This document shows positions 1 through 8,272 of a stretch of DNA of 64,000 nt, piece by piece. The stretch is from Azoarcus indigens (GTDB lineage Bacteria; Pseudomonadota; Gammaproteobacteria; Burkholderiales; Rhodocyclaceae): contig NZ_SNVV01000015.1 in assembly GCF_004361735.1 (NCBI RefSeq), forward strand, positions 1 through 64,000, read 5' to 3'. The notes beneath the pieces are model-generated. The model worked only from the letters and a program-made list of their open reading frames with translations, searched no databases and was not told the DNA's origin. Position numbers and translations under genes: made by a program. Each line of letters begins with the position of its first letter. Positions within the stretch are counted from its first letter, which is position 1.

Positions 1-14
1 CCCAAATGTGCCCC

Positions 15-90
15 AAGTCAGGTTCTTTGCGCGGCAAGTTTCTGATTGTGATACCTAATTAGGTGAGTTCGAATCTCACAGCCCCCGCCA
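15..90 (+). pseudogene. tRNA(His)-like relic, 3' half only
   Basis: Seen: a perfect T-arm (GTGAG at 63-67, loop TTCGAAT 68-74, CTCAC 75-79), then AGCCCCC, discriminator G and CCA ending at 90. Upstream, TTGTGAT (46-52) looks like a tRNA(His) anticodon loop with GTG at 48-50. The spacing is canonical for a class I tRNA: 5-nt stem, 5-nt variable loop, T-stem. The anticodon stem (41-45 with 53-57) pairs poorly. No GGGGGCT acceptor partner exists near position 15. It therefore reads as a decayed tRNA or a duplicated tRNA 3' end, as left by tRNA-targeting integrases. No integrase is visible in the window. Confidence 0.4.
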
Positions 91-201
91 AATTATGTCG
101 CCTGGCTAGTCCGGCCAGCCTGTCCCCCGCGCGAATTCCCGCGCCCCAGCCGAGGACAAGCGCCGGCGCTGCCGCTTCATCACGATTCGAGCCTTTCTCC
201 C

Positions 202-789
202 GTGTCCCGGCTGATCCTGCTCAACAAGCCCTACGGCGTGCTCTGCCAGTTCACCGCCGAGCCGGGCAAGGCCACCCTGAAGGATTACGTGCCGGTGCCG
301 GAGGTCTATGCCGCCGGGCGCCTGGACAGCGACAGCGAGGGCCTGCTGCTGCTGACCGATGACGGCGCCTTGCAACACCGTATTGCCGATCCCCGCCACA
401 AGCAGCCCAAGACCTATCTGGTGCAGGTGGAGGGCGAGCCGGGCGATGCCGCGCTCGCCCGGCTGCGTGCCGGCGTTGACCTGGGTGACTTCATCACTCG
501 CCCGTGTGAGGCAGGGCGGGTGGCCGAGCCGGAATGGCTGTGGCCGCGGGTGCCGCCGGTGCGTTTTCGCAAGACGGTGCCGACCACCTGGCTGGAGATC
601 GTGCTGCGCGAGGGCAAGAACCGGCAGGTGCGGCGGATGACGGCCAAGATTGGCTTTCCGACGTTGCGGCTGGTGCGCGCGCGCATCGGCGAGTGGGCGC
701 TGGATGGCCTTGCGCCGGGTGAGTGGCGGGAGGTGGCGGTGGCTGCCGCTTCGCCTCGGCCGCCGCGGCTTCTCTCGCGCAAGCGGTAG
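202..789 (+). CDS. rluE: 23S rRNA pseudouridine synthase, RluE type
   Basis: This is an RsuA/RluB/E/F-family pseudouridine synthase, probably modifying the U2457 equivalent of 23S rRNA in the cytoplasm. The 195-residue protein starts directly with the catalytic domain, with no N-terminal S4 domain visible, as in RluE. The catalytic motif GRLDSDSEG sits at residues 39-47, with D42 the expected nucleophile. The later motif [11 protein letters not shown] is also typical of the family. The start is GTG at 202, which begins the family-like sequence [12 protein letters not shown]. No strong Shine-Dalgarno is visible. It is a housekeeping gene outside the flagellar block. RluE is preferred over RluB/RluF because of the short length. 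Confidence 0.85.
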   Translation: MSRLILLNKPYGVLCQFTAEPGKATLKDYVPVPEVYAAGRLDSDSEGLLLLTDDGALQHRIADPRHKQPKTYLVQVEGEPGDAALARLRAGVDLGDFITRPCEAGRVAEPEWLWPRVPPVRFRKTVPTTWLEIVLREGKNRQVRRMTAKIGFPTLRLVRARIGEWALDGLAPGEWREVAVAAASPRPPRLLSRKR

Positions 790-820
790 AATCCTGCTCT
801 TTCCAAGGTCGGGCCAGAAC

Positions 821-1282
821 ATGATGAAGCGGGCAGGATGGGGCGCTTGCGCGTCCTTGGTGCTGGGGGGGATGGCGCTGCTTGTGGCCGCGCAGGTTCA
901 GGCGCAGATGCCTATGGCCGAGCTCGGGGCGGGCATGTACCGCATCGAGGCCGAGGTGGCCTACACCATGCAGACGCGGCAGCTTGGCCTGATGAACCGG
1001 CGCAGCATGCCGGCGCAGCACGGCATGGTATTCGTGTTCCCGATGGACGCTGGCCACTGCATGTGGATGAAGAATACCTTCCTGCCGCTGTCGGTGGCCT
1101 TCCTGGATGCGCAGGGCCGCATCATCAACATCGAGGACATGCAGCCGCAGACCGAGGACAACCACTGCGCTGCGGCACCGGCGCGCTACGCCCTGGAGAT
1201 GAACCTGGGATGGTTCAAGGACCGGGGCCTGAAGCGCGGCGACCAGATCCGCGGGATCGACAGGCTTCCCGAGGCGCGCTGA
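821..1282 (+). CDS. DUF192 family exported protein
   Basis: The 153-residue protein has an N-terminal signal-like hydrophobic segment (about residues 8-26, ending near AQVQAQ) followed by one DUF192 domain. Landmarks are the QLGLMNRRSMP segment, a hydrophobic GMVFVFP strand and CMWMKNTFLPLSVAFLD. DUF192 proteins are small periplasmic or envelope proteins whose biochemical role is not established. The start at 821 has two tandem ATGs (821, 824); the first is given. It is separated from rluE by 31 bp, so the two may be co-transcribed. Nothing links it to motility except position before flhB. Confidence 0.8.
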   Translation: MMKRAGWGACASLVLGGMALLVAAQVQAQMPMAELGAGMYRIEAEVAYTMQTRQLGLMNRRSMPAQHGMVFVFPMDAGHCMWMKNTFLPLSVAFLDAQGRIINIEDMQPQTEDNHCAAAPARYALEMNLGWFKDRGLKRGDQIRGIDRLPEAR

Positions 1283-1466
1283 GCGACCTCGAAACTCTCC
1301 TGAAACGCGGCGTAAGCGGCGGCTACGGTAGCGGAACAAAGCCCGAATAAGCCGGCTTTCCCCGGTCTTTTCGGCGGCAGGACTTGTCGGACGGCGGCGA
1401 TAATTGCCGCATCTCGTCCTGCGTCCGGCCTGTTGGGCGCGGGGACCTGGGTTCCCGGAGCCGGCC

Positions 1467-2609
1467 GTGGCCGAAGACAGCGATCTCGAAAAGACAGAAA
1501 GCGCATCACCGCGAAGGCTGCAACAAGCCCGCGAGGAAGGACAGGTTCCGCAGTCGCGGGAACTGTCTACCTTTCTCGTCACCATGACCGGCGTGCTCAC
1601 GCTATGGGCGCTGGGTGGCTGGATGGCAGAGCGCATGTTCGGCATGGTGCGGCGCGCCCTCATCATCGAGCGCGAGCTGGCGTTCGATCCCACGCTGATG
1701 CTGGCCACGCTGCAGAACCTCCTGAGCGGCGCCTTGCTTACCCTGATGCCGCTGTTCCTCGTGCTGCTGATCGCCGCGGTGGGGGCGCCGATCGCGCTGG
1801 GTGGCCTGGTGTTTTCCTCCAAGGCCCTAGGGTTCAAGTTCGGCCGGCTGAATCCGCTGGAGGGCATCAAGCGCATGTTCTCGGTACATGGGCTGGCGGA
1901 AATGCTGAAGGCGATGCTGAAGGCGGCGCTGGTGGGCGGCGTGGGCAGCATGGTGCTGTGGTCACAGAAGGATCACCTGTTCGACCTCATGGCGGAGCCG
2001 CTGGAGGTGGGCATGTCCGACTTCGCCGACACGGTGATCTTCACCGCTGTGTTGATTGCCGCCAGCCTCGGTTTCCTGGCGCTGCTCGACGTTCCGTTCC
2101 AGCTCTGGCAGTACCACCGCCGTCTGCGCATGACCAAGGAAGAGGTCAAGCAGGAGTACAAGGAGCAGGAGGGCGATCCCCAGCTCAAGGGGCGCATCCG
2201 CAGCGTGCAGCGCCAGATGGCGCGCAACCGCATGATGGCCGCGGTGCCGAAGGCGGACGTGGTCGTCACCAACCCGACGCACTTCTCGGTGGCGCTGAAG
2301 TATGACGCCGAGAAGATGGGCGCCCCGGTGGTGGTTGCCAAGGGGCGTGGCGAACTGGCGTTGAAGATCCGGGAGATTGCCCAGGAACACGAGGTTCCGA
2401 TGCTGGAGGCACCGCCGCTGGCGCGTGCGCTCTACACCCATTGCGAGCTGGAGGACGCGATTCCCACCCAGCTCTACACCGCGGTAGCCGAAGTCATGGC
2501 CTACGTCTATCAGTTGAACCAGTGGATGAGCCAGGGTGGGGTCAAGCCCACTCAGCCGTCCGAGCTGCCGGTGCCCGAAGGCATGGACCCGGGAGTGCCC
2601 GAAGAATGA
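1467..2609 (+). CDS. flhB: flagellar export gate protein FlhB
   Basis: FlhB is the substrate-specificity switch of the flagellar type III export gate in the inner membrane. The 380-residue protein has four membrane segments in about residues 30-210. A cytoplasmic domain follows, with the autocleavage motif NPTH at residues 269-272 (VVVTNPTHFSVALKY), the same position as in E. coli. The C-terminus ends in a proline-rich tail. The start is GTG at 1467 (MAEDSDLEKTE), which matches the usual FlhB N-terminus; the upstream reading frame is not conserved-looking. The flhA start follows 20 bp after the stop, so the two form an operon. A second FlhB-tail-like gene occurs at 46702-47076. Confidence 0.95.
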   Translation: MAEDSDLEKTESASPRRLQQAREEGQVPQSRELSTFLVTMTGVLTLWALGGWMAERMFGMVRRALIIERELAFDPTLMLATLQNLLSGALLTLMPLFLVLLIAAVGAPIALGGLVFSSKALGFKFGRLNPLEGIKRMFSVHGLAEMLKAMLKAALVGGVGSMVLWSQKDHLFDLMAEPLEVGMSDFADTVIFTAVLIAASLGFLALLDVPFQLWQYHRRLRMTKEEVKQEYKEQEGDPQLKGRIRSVQRQMARNRMMAAVPKADVVVTNPTHFSVALKYDAEKMGAPVVVAKGRGELALKIREIAQEHEVPMLEAPPLARALYTHCELEDAIPTQLYTAVAEVMAYVYQLNQWMSQGGVKPTQPSELPVPEGMDPGVPEE

Positions 2610-2629
2610 ACGCCGAGACCGCCTGAGCC

Positions 2630-4747
2630 ATGGCCATCAACGTTCTCAACCTGCGCCGGCTGATCACGCCGGAGAACCTGCAGCCGCTGGCGGCGCCGCT
2701 GCTCATCATCATGATCCTGTCGATGATGGTGCTGCCGCTGCCGGTTTTCCTGCTGGACGTGTTCTTCACCTTCAACATCGCGGTCTCGGTCATGGTGATG
2801 CTGGTGGCGATGTACTCCAGGAAACCGCTGGATTTCTCGGTGTTCCCCACGGTGCTGCTGGTGACCACGCTGCTGCGGCTGTCGCTGAACGTCGCCTCCA
2901 CCCGGGTCGTGCTGCTGGAGGGGCATTCCGGGCCGGACGCTGCAGGCAAGGTGATCGAGGCCTTCGGCCACTTCCTGGTGGGTGGCAACACCGCGGTCGG
3001 CATCGTGGTGTTCATCATCCTCACCCTGATCAACTTCGTCGTCATCACCAAGGGCGCGGGCCGGATCGCGGAAGTGAGCGCCCGCTTCACCCTGGACGCG
3101 ATGCCGGGCAAGCAGATGGCGATCGACGCCGACCTCAACGCCGGCCTCATCGACGAGAAGACCGCCAAGGCCAGGCGCAAGGAAATCGCAAACGAAGCGG
3201 ACTTCTACGGCGCCATGGACGGTGCCTCCAAGTTCGTGCGCGGCGACGCTGTCGCCGGCATCCTCATCCTGGTCATCAACATCCTCGGTGGTCTCTTCGT
3301 CGGAGTGATACAGCACCAGATGGAAGTGGGCGATGCCGCCCACACCTACACGCTGCTGACCATCGGCGACGGCCTGGTAGCGCAGATCCCGTCGCTGATC
3401 ATCTCGGTGGCCGCCGGCCTGGTGGTGTCCCGCGTGGGAGACGACGAAGGCGACATCGGCGCGCAGGTGATCTCCCAGATTTTCGCCAATCCGCAGGTGA
3501 TGGCGCTTACCGCCGGCATCATCGGCGTGCTCGGCCTCATCCCGGGCATGCCCAACTTCGTCTTCATCCTGCTGGCGGCCGGTTTCGGTTACCTGGCCTG
3601 GAGGGGATACAAGAAACAGGAGGCGGGCAGCAAGGAGGCCAAGCCGGCCGCGGCCAAGGCGGCCGCAGCAGCAGCCGCGGCCGCCCAGCCGCAGGCCGAA
3701 GTGCAGGAGGCCAGCTGGAACGATGTGGCGCCGGTGGACGTGCTCGGCCTGGAAGTGGGCTACCGCCTGATCCCGATGGTGGACAAGGGCCAGGACGGCG
3801 AACTGCTGAAGCGCATCCGGGGCCTGCGCAAGAAGTTCGCGCAGGAGGTAGGTTTCCTCGCCGCGCCGGTACACATCCGCGACAACCTGGAATTGAAGCC
3901 GAACGCCTACCGCATCGCGCTGAAGGGGGTGGAGATCGGCGGCGGCGAGGCTTACCCCGGCCAGTTCCTCGCCATCAACCCTGGCCGCGTTTCCGGCCCG
4001 CTGAACGGCCGCGAGACCAAGGACCCGGCCTTCGGCCTGCCGGCGTTCTGGATCGACGGCGGAACTCGTGAGCAGGCGCACGCCCTGGGCTATACGGTGG
4101 TGGATGCCAGCACCGTGGTCGCCACCCACCTCAACCACCTCATCCTCAACCATGCCGCCGAGCTGCTGGGTCGCCAGGAAACCCAGGCGCTGATGGACCA
4201 CATCGGCAAGGAATCGCCCAAGCTCATCGAAGATCTGGTGCCCAAGCAGCTGCCAGTTTCCACCGTGCAGCGGGTGCTGCAGAACCTGCTGGAGGAGGGC
4301 GTCAACATCCGCGACATGCGCACCATCATCGAGGTCCTGGCGGAGCATGCGCCGCGCGTACAGGACCCGATCGAGCTCACCGCGAGGGTGCGCGAAGCCT
4401 TGGGCCGCGCCATCATCCAGAGCCTGTTCCCCGGCAACGCCGAAGTGCAGGTCATGGCGCTGGAGCCGGGCTTGGAGCGCATCCTGATGCAGGCCATGTC
4501 CGCCGGCAGCGAGGGCGGCGCCATCGAGCCGGGCCTGGCCGACACCCTGCTGCGCCAGACGGCGCAGATCGCCCAGCGCCAGGAGGACATCGGCCTGCCG
4601 CCGGTGCTGCTGGTGCCGGCGCAACTGCGCACCCTGCTGTCGCGCTTCCTGCGCCGCTCGGTGCCTTCGCTCAAGGTCATCTCCAACGCCGAGGTGCCAG
4701 AGTCGCGCATCATCCGCGTCACCTCGGTGGTCGGCGGCGCCGCCTGA
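2630..4747 (+). CDS. flhA: flagellar export gate protein FlhA
   Basis: FlhA is the nonameric core of the flagellar export gate, docking substrates and chaperones on its cytoplasmic ring. The 705-residue protein has an N-terminal half with about eight membrane segments containing the FHIPEP signature region (LRLSLNVASTRVVLLEGHSG near residues 83-102). The cytoplasmic domain starts near residue 365 (VDVLGLEVGYRLIPMVD). Between them lies a linker unusually rich in alanine (about residues 335-356). It follows flhB by 20 bp. Length is close to the family norm of about 690-700. The sequence is otherwise intact. Confidence 0.96.
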   Translation: MAINVLNLRRLITPENLQPLAAPLLIIMILSMMVLPLPVFLLDVFFTFNIAVSVMVMLVAMYSRKPLDFSVFPTVLLVTTLLRLSLNVASTRVVLLEGHSGPDAAGKVIEAFGHFLVGGNTAVGIVVFIILTLINFVVITKGAGRIAEVSARFTLDAMPGKQMAIDADLNAGLIDEKTAKARRKEIANEADFYGAMDGASKFVRGDAVAGILILVINILGGLFVGVIQHQMEVGDAAHTYTLLTIGDGLVAQIPSLIISVAAGLVVSRVGDDEGDIGAQVISQIFANPQVMALTAGIIGVLGLIPGMPNFVFILLAAGFGYLAWRGYKKQEAGSKEAKPAAAKAAAAAAAAAQPQAEVQEASWNDVAPVDVLGLEVGYRLIPMVDKGQDGELLKRIRGLRKKFAQEVGFLAAPVHIRDNLELKPNAYRIALKGVEIGGGEAYPGQFLAINPGRVSGPLNGRETKDPAFGLPAFWIDGGTREQAHALGYTVVDASTVVATHLNHLILNHAAELLGRQETQALMDHIGKESPKLIEDLVPKQLPVSTVQRVLQNLLEEGVNIRDMRTIIEVLAEHAPRVQDPIELTARVREALGRAIIQSLFPGNAEVQVMALEPGLERILMQAMSAGSEGGAIEPGLADTLLRQTAQIAQRQEDIGLPPVLLVPAQLRTLLSRFLRRSVPSLKVISNAEVPESRIIRVTSVVGGAA

Positions 4748-4874
4748 TAGTACTTTCTGCATAGCTTTCCGGTCCCGGGCAAGGCATGCCTGAGGCCGCT
4801 TCCGGCCGTCCGCGGAAAGCCGTTTGCGCTGGGGGCGACGGCAACAGGGGCGACGACGAATAAGCGGGAAAAGC

Positions 4875-4890
4875 GGGCTTTATTCCTGCC
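4875..4890 (+). promoter_or_regulatory. weak sigma-54-like promoter before flhF
   Basis: In the 212-bp gap before flhF there is a GG-N10-GC pair (GG 4876-4877, GC 4888-4889) in GGGCTTT-ATTC-CTGCC. Consensus is TGGCACG-N4-TTGC, so only GGC and TGC are kept. It is a plausible but weak candidate. The same gap carries a GCGGGAAAAGCGGGC element (4864-4878) that resembles elements in other flagellar gaps. Confidence 0.3.
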
Positions 4891-4959
4891 ATCGGTCCAC
4901 CTCCACGCCGCCGATAATCCGGCTGAACCTGCGCCAAAAGCGGGGTTGTTCGGAGATCC

Positions 4960-6465
4960 ATGATGAACGTGAAGCGCTACTTTGCCCAAACCGCCCGCGA
5001 GGCCCTGCGTGCCCTCAAGGAAGAACTCGGTGCCGACGCCATCGTGCTGTCCAACAGGGCGGTGGAAGGCGGGGTCGAAATCCTGGCGCTTCCTGCCGAC
5101 GCTGTCGGCGCGATGCAATCGCCCACCAAGCCGGCGGTAGCCGCGCCGGCTCCGCGTGCCCCCGCCGCGCCTGCCCCGTTCCCCTTCGACGACGACGATT
5201 TTCATGTGAGCCTGTCTGGCCTCGCCGCCGGTGCGATTCCGCGCAATGCCACTGCTGAGATGCCGCGCCGCGCCGCTGCCGAGCCGGCTGTGAGGCCCCA
5301 GGTGATCCGGCCGTTCACCCCGCCGCGTGCCGAGCCCAACGATCACATCGTCAGCCGCCGCCCGGCTGCGCCTGCGGCCGCGCTCCGCCCGGCGCCGCTG
5401 CTGGACATGCCGGAGCCACGCCCGTCCATGGAGCGTCCGCTGGCAGAACCTGTGCATCAGCCCGCTGCGACCGCGCCGGCGGCATCGCTTGCCCGCGAAG
5501 CGGAAGACGCCCGCGTGCAGGCGCTGCAGGAAACCAATGCCAGACTGATGGACGAACTCTCCGGCATCCGCGGCATGATCGAGCGCCAACTCGCCGGTTT
5601 CGCCTGGGGCGAAACCCGCCGCCATGCGCCGGCCCGTGCCACCGTCGTCGGCGAACTGCTGGAAGCCGGCTTCTCCGGCCCCACCGCGCGCAAGCTGTGC
5701 GAGGCGGTGGCCGAGGACGCCACGCCGGAGCAGGCCCGCGCCTCTGTGCGCGGCGTGCTTGACCGCCTGCTGCGCGCGCGCTCCTCCGACGATGACATCA
5801 TCGACCGCGGCGGCGTCTACGCCCTGGTTGGTCCCACCGGCGTCGGCAAGACCACCACCACCGCCAAGCTGGCCGCCCGCTGCGTGGTGCGCCACGGCGC
5901 CAGCCGGCTGGCCCTGATCACCACCGATGGCTACCGCATCGGCGCCCAGGAGCAACTGCGCATCTACGGCCGCATCCTCGGTGTGCCGGTGTTCTCGGTG
6001 CGCGACGCCGCGGACCTCCGCCAGACCCTCGCCGAACTGCGCGGCAAACACATGGTGCTGATCGACACCATGGGCATGAGCCAGCGCGACAAGGCGGTGG
6101 CCGAGCAGGCCGCCATGCTCACCGGCGCCGGCGACGTGCGCCGCCTGCTGCTGTTGAACGCCACCTGCCGCGGCGACACCCTGGACGATGTGGTGCGCGC
6201 CTACGCTGGCCCGGAACTCCAAGGCTGCATCTTCACCAAGGTGGACGAGGCGGCTTCGCTCGCACCAGCGGTGGATGTGGCGGTGCGCCGCAAGCTGGAC
6301 GTCTTCTACGTGGCCAATGGTCAGCGGGTGCCGGAAGATCTGCACCTGCCCAACCGCGCCTACCTGCTGCACCGTGCCATGCGTGAGCCGGCGGCCGAAT
6401 CGCCGTGGCGTCTGCAGGGCGACGAAGCCGGCCTGATGCTGGCGGCGGGCGGCGCAGGAGCCTGA
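4960..6465 (+). CDS. flhF: SRP-type GTPase FlhF
   Basis: FlhF is an SRP/FtsY-like GTPase that marks the cell pole as the site of flagellar assembly. The 501-residue protein has a short conserved N-terminus (VKRYFAQTAREALRALKEELG), a long Ala/Pro-rich B domain (to about residue 180) and an N-G domain. The P-loop GPTGVGKT is at residues 291-298, followed by the TTDGYRIGAQEQL motif and DTMGMSQRD (G3). ATG codons at 4960 and 4963 are both possible starts; the first is given. The next gene begins 2 bp after the stop, so flhF-flhG-fliA look co-transcribed. Confidence 0.94.
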   Translation: MMNVKRYFAQTAREALRALKEELGADAIVLSNRAVEGGVEILALPADAVGAMQSPTKPAVAAPAPRAPAAPAPFPFDDDDFHVSLSGLAAGAIPRNATAEMPRRAAAEPAVRPQVIRPFTPPRAEPNDHIVSRRPAAPAAALRPAPLLDMPEPRPSMERPLAEPVHQPAATAPAASLAREAEDARVQALQETNARLMDELSGIRGMIERQLAGFAWGETRRHAPARATVVGELLEAGFSGPTARKLCEAVAEDATPEQARASVRGVLDRLLRARSSDDDIIDRGGVYALVGPTGVGKTTTTAKLAARCVVRHGASRLALITTDGYRIGAQEQLRIYGRILGVPVFSVRDAADLRQTLAELRGKHMVLIDTMGMSQRDKAVAEQAAMLTGAGDVRRLLLLNATCRGDTLDDVVRAYAGPELQGCIFTKVDEAASLAPAVDVAVRRKLDVFYVANGQRVPEDLHLPNRAYLLHRAMREPAAESPWRLQGDEAGLMLAAGGAGA

Positions 6466-6466
6466 C

Positions 6467-7270
6467 ATGCTGGACGGACGCGAAGATCAGGCTGCCGGCC
6501 TGCGCCGGCTGTTCCGCCGGGCGCCGCCGGTGGTGGTGGCGCTCTATGCCACCGGCCGCTACCGGGTTCACCACGCGGTGCGTGCCGCCCACCGCATCGC
6601 TGGTCAGGCAGAGCGGGTGTTGATCCTGGACGAAGCGGGCGGCGATGACGCCCTGGGCGGCATGCTCGGCCTGGCGCCGGGGCCGGACCTGCTGCAGATG
6701 CTGGATGGCCGGCTGACGCTGGCCGAACTGCTGCAGCCGATTCCCGGCCTGATGGGCAGGGTACCGGCCGCAGCCGCGGCGCTGGCGCTGCCGCTGCTGG
6801 ATAACGCCCGCCGCGCCTGCCTGGTGGAGGCGCTGAAGGTGCTGCACCGGCATGCCGGCTTCGTGTTGGTGCATGCCGCACCGGATTCCGCTGCGGATCC
6901 TTCCCCCTTCGTGCACGCCGCACCGCGCCGCCTGCTGGTGGCCGAGGCCAGTGCCCCGGGTGCCACCGAGGCCTATCAGGTGATCAAGCAGCTTGCCGCT
7001 GCTGGCGCCGGCTCCTTGCACGTCGCCGTGTCCCGCGCCCGCAGCCGGGAGGAAGCAACTGCCTTCTTCGCCAGCCTGGAGGCGCTGGTACGTCGTCATG
7101 TCGGCGTGCCGCTCACATGGCTCGGTGAAGTGGAGCGCGATGACCTCGCCAACGGGCTGGCGCGCATCCCCGTGGTAGGGGGTGGCCGCGAACCGGAAGC
7201 GGCTTTCCTGCGTCAACTGGCGAAGCTGGATGGGAGCGGCGGTGTCTTGACATCGCCGCGGGAACGGTGA
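6467..7270 (+). CDS. flhG: degenerate FlhG/FleN (MinD/ParA-like, Walker A lost)
   Basis: The position between flhF and fliA and the ParA-like layout identify this as FlhG/FleN, which restrains flagellar number together with FlhF. The 267-residue protein keeps the fold pattern: a first strand VVVALYATG, then RVLILDEAGGDDALGGMLGL where FleN has its second strand and LLDADLGLANVDVLLGL. The Walker A loop is missing: ATGRYRVHHAV stands where KGGVGKT is expected. ATP binding is therefore probably lost or altered. No frameshift or stop is seen and the frame is intact, so this is a divergent but maintained protein, not a pseudogene. It starts 2 bp after flhF. Confidence 0.75.
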   Translation: MLDGREDQAAGLRRLFRRAPPVVVALYATGRYRVHHAVRAAHRIAGQAERVLILDEAGGDDALGGMLGLAPGPDLLQMLDGRLTLAELLQPIPGLMGRVPAAAAALALPLLDNARRACLVEALKVLHRHAGFVLVHAAPDSAADPSPFVHAAPRRLLVAEASAPGATEAYQVIKQLAAAGAGSLHVAVSRARSREEATAFFASLEALVRRHVGVPLTWLGEVERDDLANGLARIPVVGGGREPEAAFLRQLAKLDGSGGVLTSPRER

Positions 7271-7274
7271 GCCT

Positions 7275-8171
7275 GTGATGCCCTTTACCTATCCCGCTGG
7301 TAATGGTGCCGCCGGTGCGGGAAAATGGCCGTCCGCGGATTCGGGCGGCGCCTCGACGGAGCGTTCCCGCCGCAAGAAGATACAGGCGAAATGGATGTAC
7401 GACGCTGAGGGCAATCTCGACAAGGATCACCTGGTGACGGCCTACGCGCCGCTGGTGAAGCGGATCGCCTATCAACTGATGGTCAAGCTGCCGGCCAGTG
7501 TCGAGCCGGAAGACCTGATCCAGAACGGCATGATGGGCCTGCTCGACGCGATCAACCGTTACGAGGAAGGTCTGGGCGCGCAGTTCGAGACCTATGCGGT
7601 GCAGCGCATCCGCGGCGCCATGCTGGACGGCCTGCGCGAGAACGACTGGCTGCCGCGCAGCCTGCGCCGCGACATGCGCCGCATCGAAGGCGCCATCCAC
7701 CTGCTGGAACAGCAGTTCGGCCGCGCGCCCAGCGAGACAGAACTGGCCGAATCCCTGGGCGTGCCGCTGGCGGAGTACCAGCGCATGCTGCAGGACGCTC
7801 GCGGCCATCAACTGGTCTATTTCGAGGATTTCACCGATGGCGAGGGCGAAGACTATTTCGAGCGCCACCTGGGGGAACACGAAACCAACCCGCTGGACCT
7901 GCTCGAAGACGCCGACATGCGCTCGCATCTGGTGCGTGCCATCGAGGCCCTGCCGGAGCGGGAAAAGCTGGTGATGGGCCTGTACTACGAAGAAGAACTC
8001 AATCTCAGGGAAATCGGCGAGGTGCTGGGCGTCACCGAGTCGCGCGTATGCCAGCTGCACAGCCAGGCGGTTGCCCGCCTGCGCTCGCACATGCTGGGCG
8101 GGCGCAGCGTGGTCGCCGGCGGCGGTGCCCGGCGCGGCCGTCCGCCCAAGAAACCGGCGGCCGAGGCCTGA
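7275..8171 (+). CDS. fliA: flagellar sigma factor FliA (sigma-28)
   Basis: FliA directs RNA polymerase to late flagellar promoters and is held inactive by FlgM. Regions 2, 3 and 4 are visible in order. Region 2 is HLVTAYAPLVKRIAY to QFETYAVQRIRGAMLDGLR. Region 3 follows (SLRRDMRRIEGAIHLLEQQF). Region 4 carries the helix-turn-helix LNLREIGEVLGVTESRVCQL. The longest start is GTG 7275 (ATG 7278). Most FliA proteins begin near MYDAEGNLDK, which here is ATG 7395, so the first 40 residues may be untranslated or an extension. The start is unresolved because no clear ribosome site decides it. The gene lies 4 bp after flhG. Confidence 0.93.
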   Translation: MMPFTYPAGNGAAGAGKWPSADSGGASTERSRRKKIQAKWMYDAEGNLDKDHLVTAYAPLVKRIAYQLMVKLPASVEPEDLIQNGMMGLLDAINRYEEGLGAQFETYAVQRIRGAMLDGLRENDWLPRSLRRDMRRIEGAIHLLEQQFGRAPSETELAESLGVPLAEYQRMLQDARGHQLVYFEDFTDGEGEDYFERHLGEHETNPLDLLEDADMRSHLVRAIEALPEREKLVMGLYYEEELNLREIGEVLGVTESRVCQLHSQAVARLRSHMLGGRSVVAGGGARRGRPPKKPAAEA

Positions 8172-8272
8172 CGCGTGCCTGCCGGCTTGCGCATGTTGCG
8201 GCCGGAGGCCGTCGCGTCGGGGCTGCCGGCCCGCCAGCCTTTCCCGAGCTTGCCAACCGGAAGCCATTAAGC

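Noticed and set aside
1396-1403. GGCGATAA before flhB as a sigma-28 -10 element
   Set aside because: There is no TAAA-like -35 at the right distance (1377-1380 reads GCAG), and flhB is normally an early or middle gene.
2552-4762. Open frame of 736 codons on the minus strand opposite flhA
   Set aside because: It lies wholly antisense to an intact flhA, has His/Asp/Gly-biased composition typical of GC-rich antisense frames, and no recognisable motif.
4910-4917. GCCGATAA, a perfect sigma-28 -10 element before flhF
   Set aside because: The sequence 15 bp upstream is ATCG, not TAAA, so no sigma-28 promoter is supported.
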